The notes under the pieces: model-generated | Databases searched by the model: none | Told to the model about the DNA's origin: nothing | The model's input: the letters and a program-made list of their open reading frames with translations, nothing else | Part shown: positions 43,841 to 52,120 of the stretch, piece by piece | Layout: each line of letters opens with the position of its first letter | Numbering within the stretch: position 1 is the stretch's first letter | NCBI GenBank assembly: GCA_030527645.1 | Contig: JAUNAJ010000006.1 | Location: forward strand, 1-64,000 | Direction of reading: 5' to 3' | Length of the DNA: 64,000 nucleotides | Source: Lachnospiraceae bacterium | Lineage (GTDB): Bacteria; Bacillota; Clostridia; Lachnospirales; Lachnospiraceae | Made by a program: the position numbers and the translations under genes

Positions 43841-44698
43841 ATGAATAAAAGTGAAAGAATCAAAACCGGTCTGGTTCTGGAGGGCGGTGCCATGCGAGGC
43901 ATGTATACAGCTGCAGTGCTGGATGTATTCCTGGATCAGGGCATCCGGTTTGATGCCATCGCCGGTGTATCGGCCGGGGCTCTGTTCGGCGTAAATTTTC
44001 TGTCAGGGCAGAAAGGGAGAGTGATCCGCTACAATAAAAAATACAATCGTGACAGAAAGTATATGGGACTGCTTCCCCTTCTGAAGGAGGGTAATATTGT
44101 CAGTACGGAATATGCATACCATCGAGTTCCCGAGAAGCTGGATCCCTTTGACAATGAGACTTACATGTGTTCTGATACGGATTTCTATGCAGTTCTGACG
44201 AATGTGAAGACGGGTATGCCGGAATATGTAAAGATCACTGATGTATTCAGACAGATGGACACCCTCCGGGCTTCCGGTTCGCTTCCCTTTGTTTCAAGAC
44301 CTGTTGAGATCGATGGAGAATCCTACCTGGACGGAGGAATCTCCGACAGTATTCCCTATGAATTTCTTCGGAAAAAACTTGGGTGCAGCAGACTGGTCGT
44401 CATCCTGACCCGTGATCTTGCGTACAGGAAAAAACCATCCTCACCTAAATTGATCCATCTGCTCAGCAGAAAGATGCCGGCAATTGAGCAGAGAATGCTT
44501 GTGCGTCATGAAACCTATAATAAGGCAGTGGAGAAGCTTTGTGAGATGGAGAAGAGGGGGGAAGTATTCATTATCCGGCCATCGGAGCCCATTGAGATCG
44601 GACGTCTTGAGAAGGATCCCTCGAAGCTGCAGGCGGTGTATGATCTTGGAAGGAAGGATGCATTGGAGCAGATTGAGAATTTAAGGGAATATTTATAA
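43841..44698 (+). CDS. patatin-like phospholipase family protein
   Basis: About 285-residue serine lipid acyl hydrolase of the bacterial patatin (RssA-like) group. The oxyanion loop is LEGGAMRGMYTAAVLD, the nucleophile GVSAGAL (Ser near residue 43) and the catalytic aspartate YLDGGISDSIP (near 165). No signal peptide, so it is cytoplasmic. The start is ATG 43841 with an aagga site; an upstream TTG at 43823 lies within that leader. Followed 21 bases later by a BASS-type transporter gene, possibly co-transcribed. Confidence 0.9.
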   Translation: MNKSERIKTGLVLEGGAMRGMYTAAVLDVFLDQGIRFDAIAGVSAGALFGVNFLSGQKGRVIRYNKKYNRDRKYMGLLPLLKEGNIVSTEYAYHRVPEKLDPFDNETYMCSDTDFYAVLTNVKTGMPEYVKITDVFRQMDTLRASGSLPFVSRPVEIDGESYLDGGISDSIPYEFLRKKLGCSRLVVILTRDLAYRKKPSSPKLIHLLSRKMPAIEQRMLVRHETYNKAVEKLCEMEKRGEVFIIRPSEPIEIGRLEKDPSKLQAVYDLGRKDALEQIENLREYL

Positions 44699-44719
44699 AA
44701 GAAAGAAGAGTGTCTGAAT

Positions 44720-45673
44720 ATGGATTTATTTACCAAACTTCAGCCGGTATGGATCATTGCAGCAGCCGGTGTAGGATTATTGCTGGGCTATGTTACTCCC
44801 TTTGGAAAATTTTCTGTGTATCTGGTAGAACCGTTTCTGATGGTGCTGCTGTACTTTGTATTTCTTTCAGTGGATGGCAGCAGATTCAGAGAGTCAGTAA
44901 AAAACCTCCGATTTACGTTGACTGCTGTTGTGATCAATTTTATCTGGACGCCTCTGTTTGCCTGGCTGCTGGGTCGGCTGTTTTTTGCGCAGTCTGTGGA
45001 TCTGCAGATGGGACTTGTGATGCTCCTTGTAACACCCTGCACAGACTGGTACCTCGTATTTACCGGACTTGCAAAAGGAAATGTAGAACTGGGAGCTTCT
45101 ATTCTTCCGTTGAATCTGCTTCTGCAGATTCTGCTGCTGCCGGTCTATCTGATGTTGTTTTTCGGAGGAACTGTTCAGATGAATCACTCCCAGGTGATCC
45201 TGAGCATTGTCTTTGTTCTGATCATTCCCTTTGCTGCCTCGCTGCTGACTAAGGCGATTGGAAAACAAAGACCGGATTGGAATAATAAAATTGACAGGCT
45301 GAAGGAATTCGGCGATCAGATGCAGCTTATCTTTCTGTGTCTTGCAGTTATTTCCATGTTTGCATCCGAGAGTAAGGATGTATTTGAGAATCCGGAGCTT
45401 CTGATCCGGATGCTGCTGCCTGTACTGCTTTTCTTCTGCGTCAACTTCTTTGCAGCCAGACTGGCAGGCAGGGCAATGAAGTTTCCGGGTGAGGATATTA
45501 CTGCTTTGAATTTTACCACCCTGGCAAGAAATTCTCCGCTGTCCCTGGCAATTGCAGTCGCAGCATTTCCGGACAGGCCTCTGATCGCTCTGGCACTTGT
45601 GATCGGTCCGCTGATCGAACTGCCTTCTCTAGGGGTCATTGCCGGAATTATTAATACCGGAAATAAAAAATAG
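44720..45673 (+). CDS. BASS/ACR3 superfamily transporter
   Basis: 317-residue membrane protein with about ten hydrophobic helices of the bile acid/sodium symporter and arsenite permease superfamily. MLLVTPCTDWYLVFTGLAKGNVELG (near residue 95) aligns with the cysteine-containing helix of ACR3-type carriers. The end NFTTLARNSPLSLAIAVAAFPDRPLIAL is also family-like. Substrate unclear: arsenite, organic anion or pantoate are possible; no ars genes are nearby. A weak gaaagaag ribosome site precedes the ATG. Confidence 0.78.
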   Translation: MDLFTKLQPVWIIAAAGVGLLLGYVTPFGKFSVYLVEPFLMVLLYFVFLSVDGSRFRESVKNLRFTLTAVVINFIWTPLFAWLLGRLFFAQSVDLQMGLVMLLVTPCTDWYLVFTGLAKGNVELGASILPLNLLLQILLLPVYLMLFFGGTVQMNHSQVILSIVFVLIIPFAASLLTKAIGKQRPDWNNKIDRLKEFGDQMQLIFLCLAVISMFASESKDVFENPELLIRMLLPVLLFFCVNFFAARLAGRAMKFPGEDITALNFTTLARNSPLSLAIAVAAFPDRPLIALALVIGPLIELPSLGVIAGIINTGNKK

Positions 45674-45754
45674 ACCCGGGGCAGGAGGGTATCTGTGCAA
45701 ATACGACAGTACTCTTTTGAAAGGATGAAAACGAGGAAGAAAATTAGAAAACTG

Positions 45755-45812
45755 AAAGCAGGGAGGGTGCTACCGTTCCACTGAATTGGAACGGTAGCAC
45801 CCTCCCTGCTTT
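45755..45812. repeat. REP-like long hairpin, copy 3 (convergent terminator)
   Basis: A perfect 26-base inverted repeat (aaagcagggagggtgctacc...ggtagcaccctccctgcttt) with a six-base loop ctgaat. It sits between two convergent genes and would serve both as terminator. Confidence 0.75.
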
Positions 45813-45831
45813 TCTGAGGATTATTTTCTGT

Positions 45832-47484
45832 TTACTCGGTAAAACCGGTCTCTGCAGAAACCCAGTAATAATCGGAAATGGTATTGGTGATTCCTGTAAC
45901 GGTTGCTTTTGTACAGAAGTTCAGCTGTGGATAAGCCAGATACATACATGCACTGTCGTCCATCATCAGCTGCTCGATCTCTTTGATCTTCTCAATTCGC
46001 TCGTCTGTATCAAAGGTGGATTTCAGCTCCTCGAACAGTGCATCGACTTCCTCGTTGCTGTAACCGCTCTTGTTGTAGTTCGGATTCTCTTCATCGTAGG
46101 TGCCGAAGTAAGTCTGCAGAATACCTGCAGGATCTCCGGAAGGACACATGGAGATGCTCATGAGAAGGATCTCATATTCTCCGGATGTCAGATTATTCCA
46201 TGCTACAGACTGCTCCAGATTCTGAATCTCCAGGTGGATTCCCACTTCCTTGCAGTCCATCTGCATAGCAGCAGCAAGAGTAGGGATCTCTGCACGGCCG
46301 CTGAAGGTGGTGATGGTGATCTCAAATTCCTCTCCGTCAGGTGTCTCTCTGTAGCCGTCACCGTTGGTATCCTCGTAGCCGGCTTCGTCAAGGATCTTTG
46401 CTGCATTCTCAGGATCGTAGGCATTGACATCCGTCAGCTCGTCATAGCCGTAGGGAAGAGCAGAGGACAGCGGTGTGATACCGGGATCAAACTGACCAAG
46501 CAGAAGGGATTCAGCATAGGTTTCCTTATCGCAGGCCTGCATGATTGCCTGACGAAGAACCTTATCCTCCAGAACACCGTCCAGATTCATGAATCCAAAG
46601 TCTGTACGTCCGCTGGCAACGGAAAGAATGTTGAAATCAGAGTTGCCTGTCAGCTCGTTTACGTTGGTCATGTCCAGACCGTATGCTGCGTCAACAGTTC
46701 CGCCTGAAAGGGCAAAGTAGGCACTTGCCGGATCGGTCAGGATGTTGAAGTCAATTCCTGCCAGTGCAACTGTACCGTCCCAATAGGACTCATTTCTTAC
46801 AACAGAAACATTTCCGTTAGAAACATCGAAGGACTCAAATACAAAGGGACCGGTTCCGATCGGACCTTCATCCGCAATATTAGTCAGATCTACAGTTACA
46901 TCATAGATGCAGAAAATCGGATCTGCCATATAGTAGATCAGGATCGGGTTTGGATCAACGGTTGTGATCGAAAGGGTCTGACCGTCAGCCTCGATTGTTT
47001 CTACATCAATGTAGGAGGCTGCCACCTGAGAATTCTCCAGTGCATACTCAATGGACTGCTTTACTGCATCGGCAGTTACCTCAGTACCATTGGAGAAGGT
47101 AATGCCGTCCTTTATTGTGAAGGTCCAGGTACGCTGATCATCGGATAACGTATACTCCTCTTCAGCCAGCCAGGACTGCGGTGTCATGTTCTCGTCAAAC
47201 TTGAACAGCGTTTCGCAGACACCGTAACGGAGCATGTACCAGTAATCGTATCCGTTCAGAGGATCCAGTGTTGCACTTCCCTGAATGGAAGCAATGGTCA
47301 TGACATCGTCCCCTTTTACTGCTTCCGTTGTTTCTGCTTCCTCAGAAGCTTCTGATGCGGCTGTGCTCTCTGCAGAGGATGCGGCAGAGGAGTCTGCGCT
47401 GTCAGATGAGGAACCGCAGCCTGCAAAAGCAGAAGCAGCCAGCATGGCAGCACAGATAAGAGCTGTGATTTTTTTCAATTTCAT
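45832..47484 (-). CDS. oligopeptide/nickel-type ABC substrate-binding lipoprotein
   Basis: About 550-residue family 5 extracellular solute-binding protein (DppA/OppA-like). Lipoprotein signal MKLKKITALICAAMLAASAF with lipobox FAGC, then a Ser/Ala linker. Mature features are DYWYMLRYGVCETLFKFDENM near 75, YTLSDDQRTWTFTIKDGITFSNGTEVTADAVKQSIEYAL (family signature) and GTGPFVFESFD. The start is ATG 47484 with gaaaggaga; a longer reading to 47742 crosses the promoter. No permease or ATPase genes adjoin, so it is an orphan binding protein. Confidence 0.92.
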   Translation of the reverse strand: MKLKKITALICAAMLAASAFAGCGSSSDSADSSAASSAESTAASEASEEAETTEAVKGDDVMTIASIQGSATLDPLNGYDYWYMLRYGVCETLFKFDENMTPQSWLAEEEYTLSDDQRTWTFTIKDGITFSNGTEVTADAVKQSIEYALENSQVAASYIDVETIEADGQTLSITTVDPNPILIYYMADPIFCIYDVTVDLTNIADEGPIGTGPFVFESFDVSNGNVSVVRNESYWDGTVALAGIDFNILTDPASAYFALSGGTVDAAYGLDMTNVNELTGNSDFNILSVASGRTDFGFMNLDGVLEDKVLRQAIMQACDKETYAESLLLGQFDPGITPLSSALPYGYDELTDVNAYDPENAAKILDEAGYEDTNGDGYRETPDGEEFEITITTFSGRAEIPTLAAAMQMDCKEVGIHLEIQNLEQSVAWNNLTSGEYEILLMSISMCPSGDPAGILQTYFGTYDEENPNYNKSGYSNEEVDALFEELKSTFDTDERIEKIKEIEQLMMDDSACMYLAYPQLNFCTKATVTGITNTISDYYWVSAETGFTE

Positions 47485-47679
47485 AAAAAATCTCCTTTCA
47501 TTCGATACAGATAAGATAGACAAAATCGCAATATGCTTTCGATCGGATGTAACGTTCAGCAGGAATAATATCATAGTGATTCCTGATTTTATAATTCCTG
47601 AAAGTCTGAAGAAAATCCACTGTAGATATGGGATGCTAGCATATATATACAAAGATTGACAACCTTTCTGCGCATTGCT

Positions 47680-47708
47680 ATTATAATGTTTGAAATTATA
47701 CGCGTCAA
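47680..47708 (-). promoter_or_regulatory. sigma-A promoter of the orphan binding protein gene
   Basis: Minus strand TTGACG (47708-47703), 17-base spacer, TATAAT (47685-47680). It gives a leader of nearly 200 bases before the start at 47484; within 47485-47978 I see only this promoter and the repeat at 47752. Confidence 0.8.
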
Positions 47709-47751
47709 GCGTTATATATTCAGATTTGAACGTGTGACTCAAATGGTGTTA

Positions 47752-47892
47752 CAGTTCACGGGGTGAACTGTAACACGCTTCGCGATGCACACAGATTGCG
47801 CTGACGCGCAATCTGGCGCTGTAATCCTCGGGTTTTCATGCAGAAACTGCATGAAAACACCTCGCGGAACATTACCCGTGATCAGTAACCAA
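47752..47892. repeat. TIR-bounded structured repeat element
   Basis: The left end is a perfect palindrome (gtgttacagttcac, gggg-type spacer, gtgaactgtaacac) and the right end reads cccgtgatcagtaac, the inverse of the left arm with two changes. Inside are two more hairpins: cagattgcgc / gcgcaatctg and gttttcatgcag / ctgcatgaaaac. About 140 bases, no coding potential; looks like a non-autonomous (MITE-like) element. Confidence 0.6.
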
Positions 47893-47978
47893 ATGGTTGC
47901 TGAACAATTTTGGATCTATACAGCGGAAGGCGGATGTATATACAGCATGACAAATAGCTGTTATCGGAGGAGAGAAAG

Positions 47979-49004
47979 ATGATATTTAATGGAAACGAGA
48001 TAGGAGCAGGAGAGCGGAACAGCATTCAGATCCCCGTTCCCGGTGAAGAGAACGGATCACTGGATGTGATTCTGTATACGGGAAGTCATCCCGGAAAAAC
48101 ACTGCTGATCAGTGCAGGCATGCACGGTAATGAATATATCGGTATCGAGGCTCTGGCAAGGATCGTAAGATATCTGGATCCGAAGAAGATGCATGGAAAT
48201 GTGATGATCCTTCCGCTGATCAATCCCCGGGGCTTTTATAAGGGATCCAAGCAGGTCATTCCTGCGGACGGTGTGAATCTGAACCGTGTGTTCCCGGGTG
48301 ATCCCAAGGGAAGCTATACCTGGAAGCTGGCGCATCTGATCGAGGAAGAAATCTATCCCCATGCGGATTTCATTCTGGATCTTCACGGCGGCGATGCCAA
48401 TGAGGATCTGCTGGATCTTGCATTCTGTAATGTTGAGGGTACAGAAGAAGTCAATCAGATGATCGCCGAAGTTTCGAAGGTACTGTCTGTTCCTTATCTT
48501 GTGGAGTCACACTCTGTGAATGGTCTGTACAGCTGGGCAGTGCAGAAGGGAATTCCCGGAATCCTTCTGGAAAGAGGAAAAAGAGGAGAATGGGAGGAAG
48601 AGGAGATTCTTAAGGAGATCCTGGATATCGAGGCTGTGATGATAAGGCTTGGAATTATTTCCGGTGCGGATGCAGACAGCAGCGGCAGATCCGGTGCTTT
48701 TTCAGAGATCTACAGTACCTGTCAGATTACCCGTGAACTGATCGAAGGTCAGAACCAGGTCAGAAAAAACCGGAAGATGATCAGGAATGCCTTTTATGTT
48801 GATGCAAGTGCAGACGGTTTCTGGTATCCGCAGATTCGATTGGGTTCAGAATTTAAGAAGGGTATGCTGCTTGGATCTGTGAAGGATTTTCAGGGAAATG
48901 TGCTTCAGGAGGTGTATGCGGAAGCAGATGGAATTGTTCTTTATTATACAGTAGCTCTTGGAGTGGAAGCAGGAAACCCGCTGATCGCATACGGAGAACT
49001 TTAA
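47979..49004 (+). CDS. M14-type succinylglutamate desuccinylase/aspartoacylase family protein
   Basis: 341-residue zinc carboxypeptidase-fold deacylase. The zinc motif is SAGMHGNEYIGIEAL (HxxE near residue 47), NPRGFYKGSKQ and NLNRVFPGD follow (substrate arginines), and DLHGGDANEDLLD supplies the third zinc histidine. The C terminus has the lipoyl-like all-beta domain seen in AstE/ASPA relatives (residues about 255-341). It may deacylate an N-acyl amino acid; the substrate is not evident. Start ATG 47979 after ggaggagag. Divergent from the binding protein gene. Confidence 0.85.
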   Translation: MIFNGNEIGAGERNSIQIPVPGEENGSLDVILYTGSHPGKTLLISAGMHGNEYIGIEALARIVRYLDPKKMHGNVMILPLINPRGFYKGSKQVIPADGVNLNRVFPGDPKGSYTWKLAHLIEEEIYPHADFILDLHGGDANEDLLDLAFCNVEGTEEVNQMIAEVSKVLSVPYLVESHSVNGLYSWAVQKGIPGILLERGKRGEWEEEEILKEILDIEAVMIRLGIISGADADSSGRSGAFSEIYSTCQITRELIEGQNQVRKNRKMIRNAFYVDASADGFWYPQIRLGSEFKKGMLLGSVKDFQGNVLQEVYAEADGIVLYYTVALGVEAGNPLIAYGEL

Positions 49005-49084
49005 AGCAGTCAGTCTGTGTCAGAAGGAGAATACAATAACTATAAGAAAGAAACACGCTTTGCGATTTTCTCAGGTTGTCGCGA

Positions 49085-49138
49085 CAGTCGCCATATGGAC
49101 ATGCAGGTATGTCCGCATGGCTCGTTGTTCGCGCAAAT
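49085..49138. repeat. intergenic direct repeat, copy 1
   Basis: cagtcgccatatggacatgc...gcatggctcgttgttcgcgcaaat, 54 bases, repeated at 49181 with paired changes in its hairpin (ggacat/atgtcc here, ggatat/atatct there). It lies before the terminator. Confidence 0.65.
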
Positions 49139-49142
49139 AAGC

Positions 49143-49179
49143 GGGCTGTGCACAATGAATAGTTGTGCACAGCCCTTTT
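49143..49179. terminator. terminator between the M14 gene and metQ
   Basis: Perfect 13-base stem gggctgtgcacaa / ttgtgcacagccc, seven-base loop, then four T. Located between convergent genes. Confidence 0.85.
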
Positions 49180-49180
49180 C

Positions 49181-49234
49181 CAGTCGCCAGATGGATATGC
49201 ATGCATATCTGCATGGCTTGTTGTTCGGGTAAAT
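49181..49234. repeat. intergenic direct repeat, copy 2
   Basis: cagtcgccagatggatatgc...gcatggcttgttgttcgggtaaat, matching 49085-49138 at about four of five bases. It touches the stop codon of metQ. Confidence 0.65.
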
Positions 49235-50103
49235 TATTCTACGAAGGGTACAACAGCTCCGTCATAGGTATCGGTGATGAAGGTTTTGATCTCATCTGAC
49301 TTCAGAGCTTCAACCAGAGCAGTTACAGCCTCACTGTTTTCATTTCCTTCTTTTACTGCGATCACATTCACATAGGTCTGAGCTGCATCGGAATCACTTA
49401 GCTCGTAGGCAATGGCATCGCTTCCAACGGAGAATCCTGCTTCAAGTGCGTAGTTTCCATTCAATACAAGATAGGATACCTCATCCTTGTGAAGGGCAAC
49501 GGAGGCTGCTTCAAATTCCAGAATCTCAAGATTATAAGGATTTTCCTCAATGTCATTTACGGTGGCGGTAAGACCGGCTCCTTCCTTTAAGGTGATCAAT
49601 TCGTTGTCCTGCAGTAGCAGAAGGGCACGAGCTTCATTCGTTGTGTCGTTTGGAACTGCTACCGTGTCACCATCGGCAATGTCCTCCAGAGAGGATTTGG
49701 TACCCGGATAGATGCCGAAGGGCTCATAGTGGATGCCGCCTGCATTGACCAGGTGTGTGTCCTGCTCCTCATTAAAAGATTCCAGATAAGGAATGTGCTG
49801 GAAGTAGTTTGCATCAAAATCGCCGTCCTCCACTACATTGTTCGGCTGTACATAATCACTGAATACAGTGACCTGAAGATCATAGCCCTGCTCTGCCAGA
49901 AGCGGTGCTGCCGCTTCCAGAATTTCTGCATGGGGCGTTTCGGATGCAGCCACGGTAATAGGAATCAGGTCACCGGATGCTTCTGCAGTTTCGGATGAAG
50001 AGGAGGCGGCAGAGGAGGCTGCGTCGGAGGAGGAACCTCCGCAGGCTGCAAGTGATACTGCCAGAACACCAGTTACGATTGCTGTAAAAACTTTTCTTTT
50101 CAT
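49234..50103 (-). CDS. metQ: methionine-binding lipoprotein (NlpA/MetQ family)
   Basis: About 289-residue NLPA-family lipoprotein. Signal MKRKVFTAIVTGVLAVSLAAC with lipobox LAAC, then a Ser/Ala linker. VVEDGDFDANYFQHIPYLESFNEEQ and GGIHYEPFGIYPGTKSSLEDI are the family's ligand-site blocks, and VPNDTTNEARALLLLQ is diagnostic. Start ATG 50103 follows gagg; the reading from 50130 overlaps metI and has no site. With MetN (NIL domain) it most likely imports D/L-methionine. Confidence 0.92.
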   Translation of the reverse strand: MKRKVFTAIVTGVLAVSLAACGGSSSDAASSAASSSSETAEASGDLIPITVAASETPHAEILEAAAPLLAEQGYDLQVTVFSDYVQPNNVVEDGDFDANYFQHIPYLESFNEEQDTHLVNAGGIHYEPFGIYPGTKSSLEDIADGDTVAVPNDTTNEARALLLLQDNELITLKEGAGLTATVNDIEENPYNLEILEFEAASVALHKDEVSYLVLNGNYALEAGFSVGSDAIAYELSDSDAAQTYVNVIAVKEGNENSEAVTALVEALKSDEIKTFITDTYDGAVVPFVE

Positions 50104-50113
50104 ATTCTTTTCC

Positions 50114-50776
50114 TCACTTTCTGCGATCAATCTTTGTCGCGGTTCTCATTCCGATCATCTGAAGGGTCTGGAATAAGATGATAATTATTATTACTGTTAT
50201 GATCATGATATCGGTCTGCCATCTGTAATAGCCGTACCTGGATGCGATATCACCCAGACCTCCGGCTCCAATGATTCCTGCCATGGCGGAATAGCCGAAG
50301 ATTGTACCGAGAGCAATGGTAACGCCGGTAACCAGAGAGGTTCTTGCTTCCACCAGCAGCACCCGGAATACGATCTGTGTATTGCTGGCCCCCATGGATC
50401 TGGCAGCCTCTATGACACCCGGGTCCACCTCATTCAGTGATGATTCCACCATTCGTGCTATATAGGGTGCTGCACTGGCAGTCAATGCAATGACGGCAGC
50501 AGTAGGGCCGTAGCTTTTCCCGATCAGAAATCTTGCGACGGGAATCAGCAGGATCAACAGGATCAGGAAGGGGATGCTTCTGACTATATTTGAAATAAAA
50601 TCAAGAATTCTGTACAGGATTGCGTTGGGATGAAGTCCCTCCCTGCGTGTGACATTCAAAACGATTCCCATTGGAAGCCCGATCACATAGCCGAAGAAGG
50701 TAGAGGCCAGAGTCATATATAATGTGGCAGCAATTCCTTCCAGGAGCATGTTCCATATTTCAGCAGTCCACATCAT
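50114..50776 (-). CDS. metI: methionine ABC importer permease
   Basis: 220-residue permease with five hydrophobic helices. The cytoplasmic EAA loop reads EAARSMGASNTQIVFRVLLVEA (near residue 140), contacting MetN. TLYMTLASTFFGYVIGLPMGIVL at the N terminus is typical of MetI. It overlaps metN by 17 bases and precedes metQ by 10, forming metN-metI-metQ. Confidence 0.93.
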   Translation of the reverse strand: MMWTAEIWNMLLEGIAATLYMTLASTFFGYVIGLPMGIVLNVTRREGLHPNAILYRILDFISNIVRSIPFLILLILLIPVARFLIGKSYGPTAAVIALTASAAPYIARMVESSLNEVDPGVIEAARSMGASNTQIVFRVLLVEARTSLVTGVTIALGTIFGYSAMAGIIGAGGLGDIASRYGYYRWQTDIMIITVIIIIILFQTLQMIGMRTATKIDRRK

Positions 50777-51797
50777 CTTTCACCTCCTCTACCTCGAGAC
50801 CTTTTTCTCGCATATATTTAATCATAAGGGATTGCACTTCAGGATGTTCCGGAAGTCCCAGGAGCATATCTCCTTTGGCGATTCCTCCGACATTTCTGGT
50901 GTTCGCCTGTAAGATATTTACCGGCTTACCGAACTGAATGCTCATATTTGAGATTACCGGCTCGAATGCTGAGTTCTCAGAGAACACAATTCTTACTACT
51001 TTTTCTGATGGAAGAAGCTTTCGCTCCCTGACAGTTATTTCTGTGTGCAGCTCAGGCAGATCCTTCCATATGAATTCCCTTGCCGCTCTGGATTTCGGGT
51101 GGCTGAAAACCTCGGTGACACTTCCGTGTTCAACGATCTGTCCCTCCTCAACAATCGCCACCTCCTTACAGATTTCCCGGATGACCGACATCTGATGTGT
51201 AATGATCACGATGGTAATACCGAGATTTTTATTGATATCCTGCAGAAGGGACAATATAGAAGCAGTAGTCTGGGGATCCAGAGCTGAGGTTGCTTCATCA
51301 CACAGCAGGATTTTGGGATTGGATGCCAGAGCTCTTGCGATTGCTACACGCTGCTTCTGTCCTCCGGAGAGCTGTGCCGGATACGCCCTTTCCTTTTCGC
51401 TGAGTCCTACCGTTTTCAGCAGCTCCCTTGCCTTGCTCTGCGCTTCTTTTTTTTTCACCCCCTGAAGACGAAGGGGGAAACAGACGTTGTCGATCACGTT
51501 CTTCTGCATCAGCAGATTAAAATGCTGGAAGATCATGGCAATATCTCTTCGGACTGTTCGAAGCTCCTGCTCGGATAAACTGCCAAGACTTTTTCCGTCG
51601 ATGAGTACCTCTCCGGAGGTTGGTTTCTCCAGGAAATTCAGACATCGTACCAGTGTGCTCTTTCCGGCACCGGACATTCCGATGATTCCGAATATGCTTC
51701 CGGATCCAATCTTCAGATTGATGTCCTTCAGAGCATCCACCGATGCATCCTTCGCAGTAAATGTCTTATATAAATGCTGTACTTCTATTTCACTCAT
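50760..51797 (-). CDS. metN: methionine ABC importer ATPase with NIL domain
   Basis: 345-residue ATPase. Walker A IIGMSGAGKST, Q-loop MIFQHFNLLMQKNV, signature QLSGGQKQRVAIARA, Walker B ILLCDEATSALDP. The C-terminal about 80 residues (VVRIVFSENSAFEPVISNM...) are the NIL/C2 domain that binds methionine and inhibits transport, which supports the MetN assignment. First gene of the operon. No S-box riboswitch is seen upstream. Confidence 0.93.
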   Translation of the reverse strand: MSEIEVQHLYKTFTAKDASVDALKDINLKIGSGSIFGIIGMSGAGKSTLVRCLNFLEKPTSGEVLIDGKSLGSLSEQELRTVRRDIAMIFQHFNLLMQKNVIDNVCFPLRLQGVKKKEAQSKARELLKTVGLSEKERAYPAQLSGGQKQRVAIARALASNPKILLCDEATSALDPQTTASILSLLQDINKNLGITIVIITHQMSVIREICKEVAIVEEGQIVEHGSVTEVFSHPKSRAAREFIWKDLPELHTEITVRERKLLPSEKVVRIVFSENSAFEPVISNMSIQFGKPVNILQANTRNVGGIAKGDMLLGLPEHPEVQSLMIKYMREKGLEVEEVKDDVDC

Positions 51798-51950
51798 TTC
51801 ATCACCTGTATTGCGTTGATTGAACGACCTTCTTTTCCTCCAGATGTCTGATACTATTCAATGGATTCGAACCACCTCATTCATCAAGGATCGAACGGTT
51901 TTCCTGTAGATTACTATGTTTGTTTCAGCACTGCCAGCTGATAGTTAAGG

Positions 51951-51979
51951 ATTATAGGCAGAAGACCTATCTGCGTCAA
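51951..51979 (-). promoter_or_regulatory. sigma-A promoter of metNIQ
   Basis: Minus strand TTGACG (51979-51974), 17-base spacer, TATAAT (51956-51951). Leader of about 150 bases without a recognised riboswitch; the gap 51798-52120 otherwise holds only the lysR terminator. Confidence 0.75.
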
Positions 51980-52004
51980 TGGTTTCGATTATACGGAAAA
52001 AGAA

Positions 52005-52037
52005 GAGCCGGTTATAACTTAAAGCTATAACCGACTC
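52005..52037 (-). terminator. terminator of the LysR gene
   Basis: Twelve-base stem gagccggttata / tataaccgactc (one mismatch); on the minus strand it is followed by cttctttttcc. Confidence 0.75.
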
Positions 52038-52120
52038 AAACGCATGAAAACAACGGAGCTGATAAGTCCGCAGCAGGTTGAACTGCTCAAAAAAATGTAC
52101 CTGTTCACTGATTAGAAAAT

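Noticed and set aside
51838-51900. ggttcgaatcc sequence on the minus strand in the metN leader, resembling a tRNA T loop
   Set aside because: No acceptor, D or anticodon arm can be built around it; probably chance.
51798-51950. Possible SAM (S-box) riboswitch before metNIQ
   Set aside because: None of the conserved S-box blocks is present; the leader has no matching stems.
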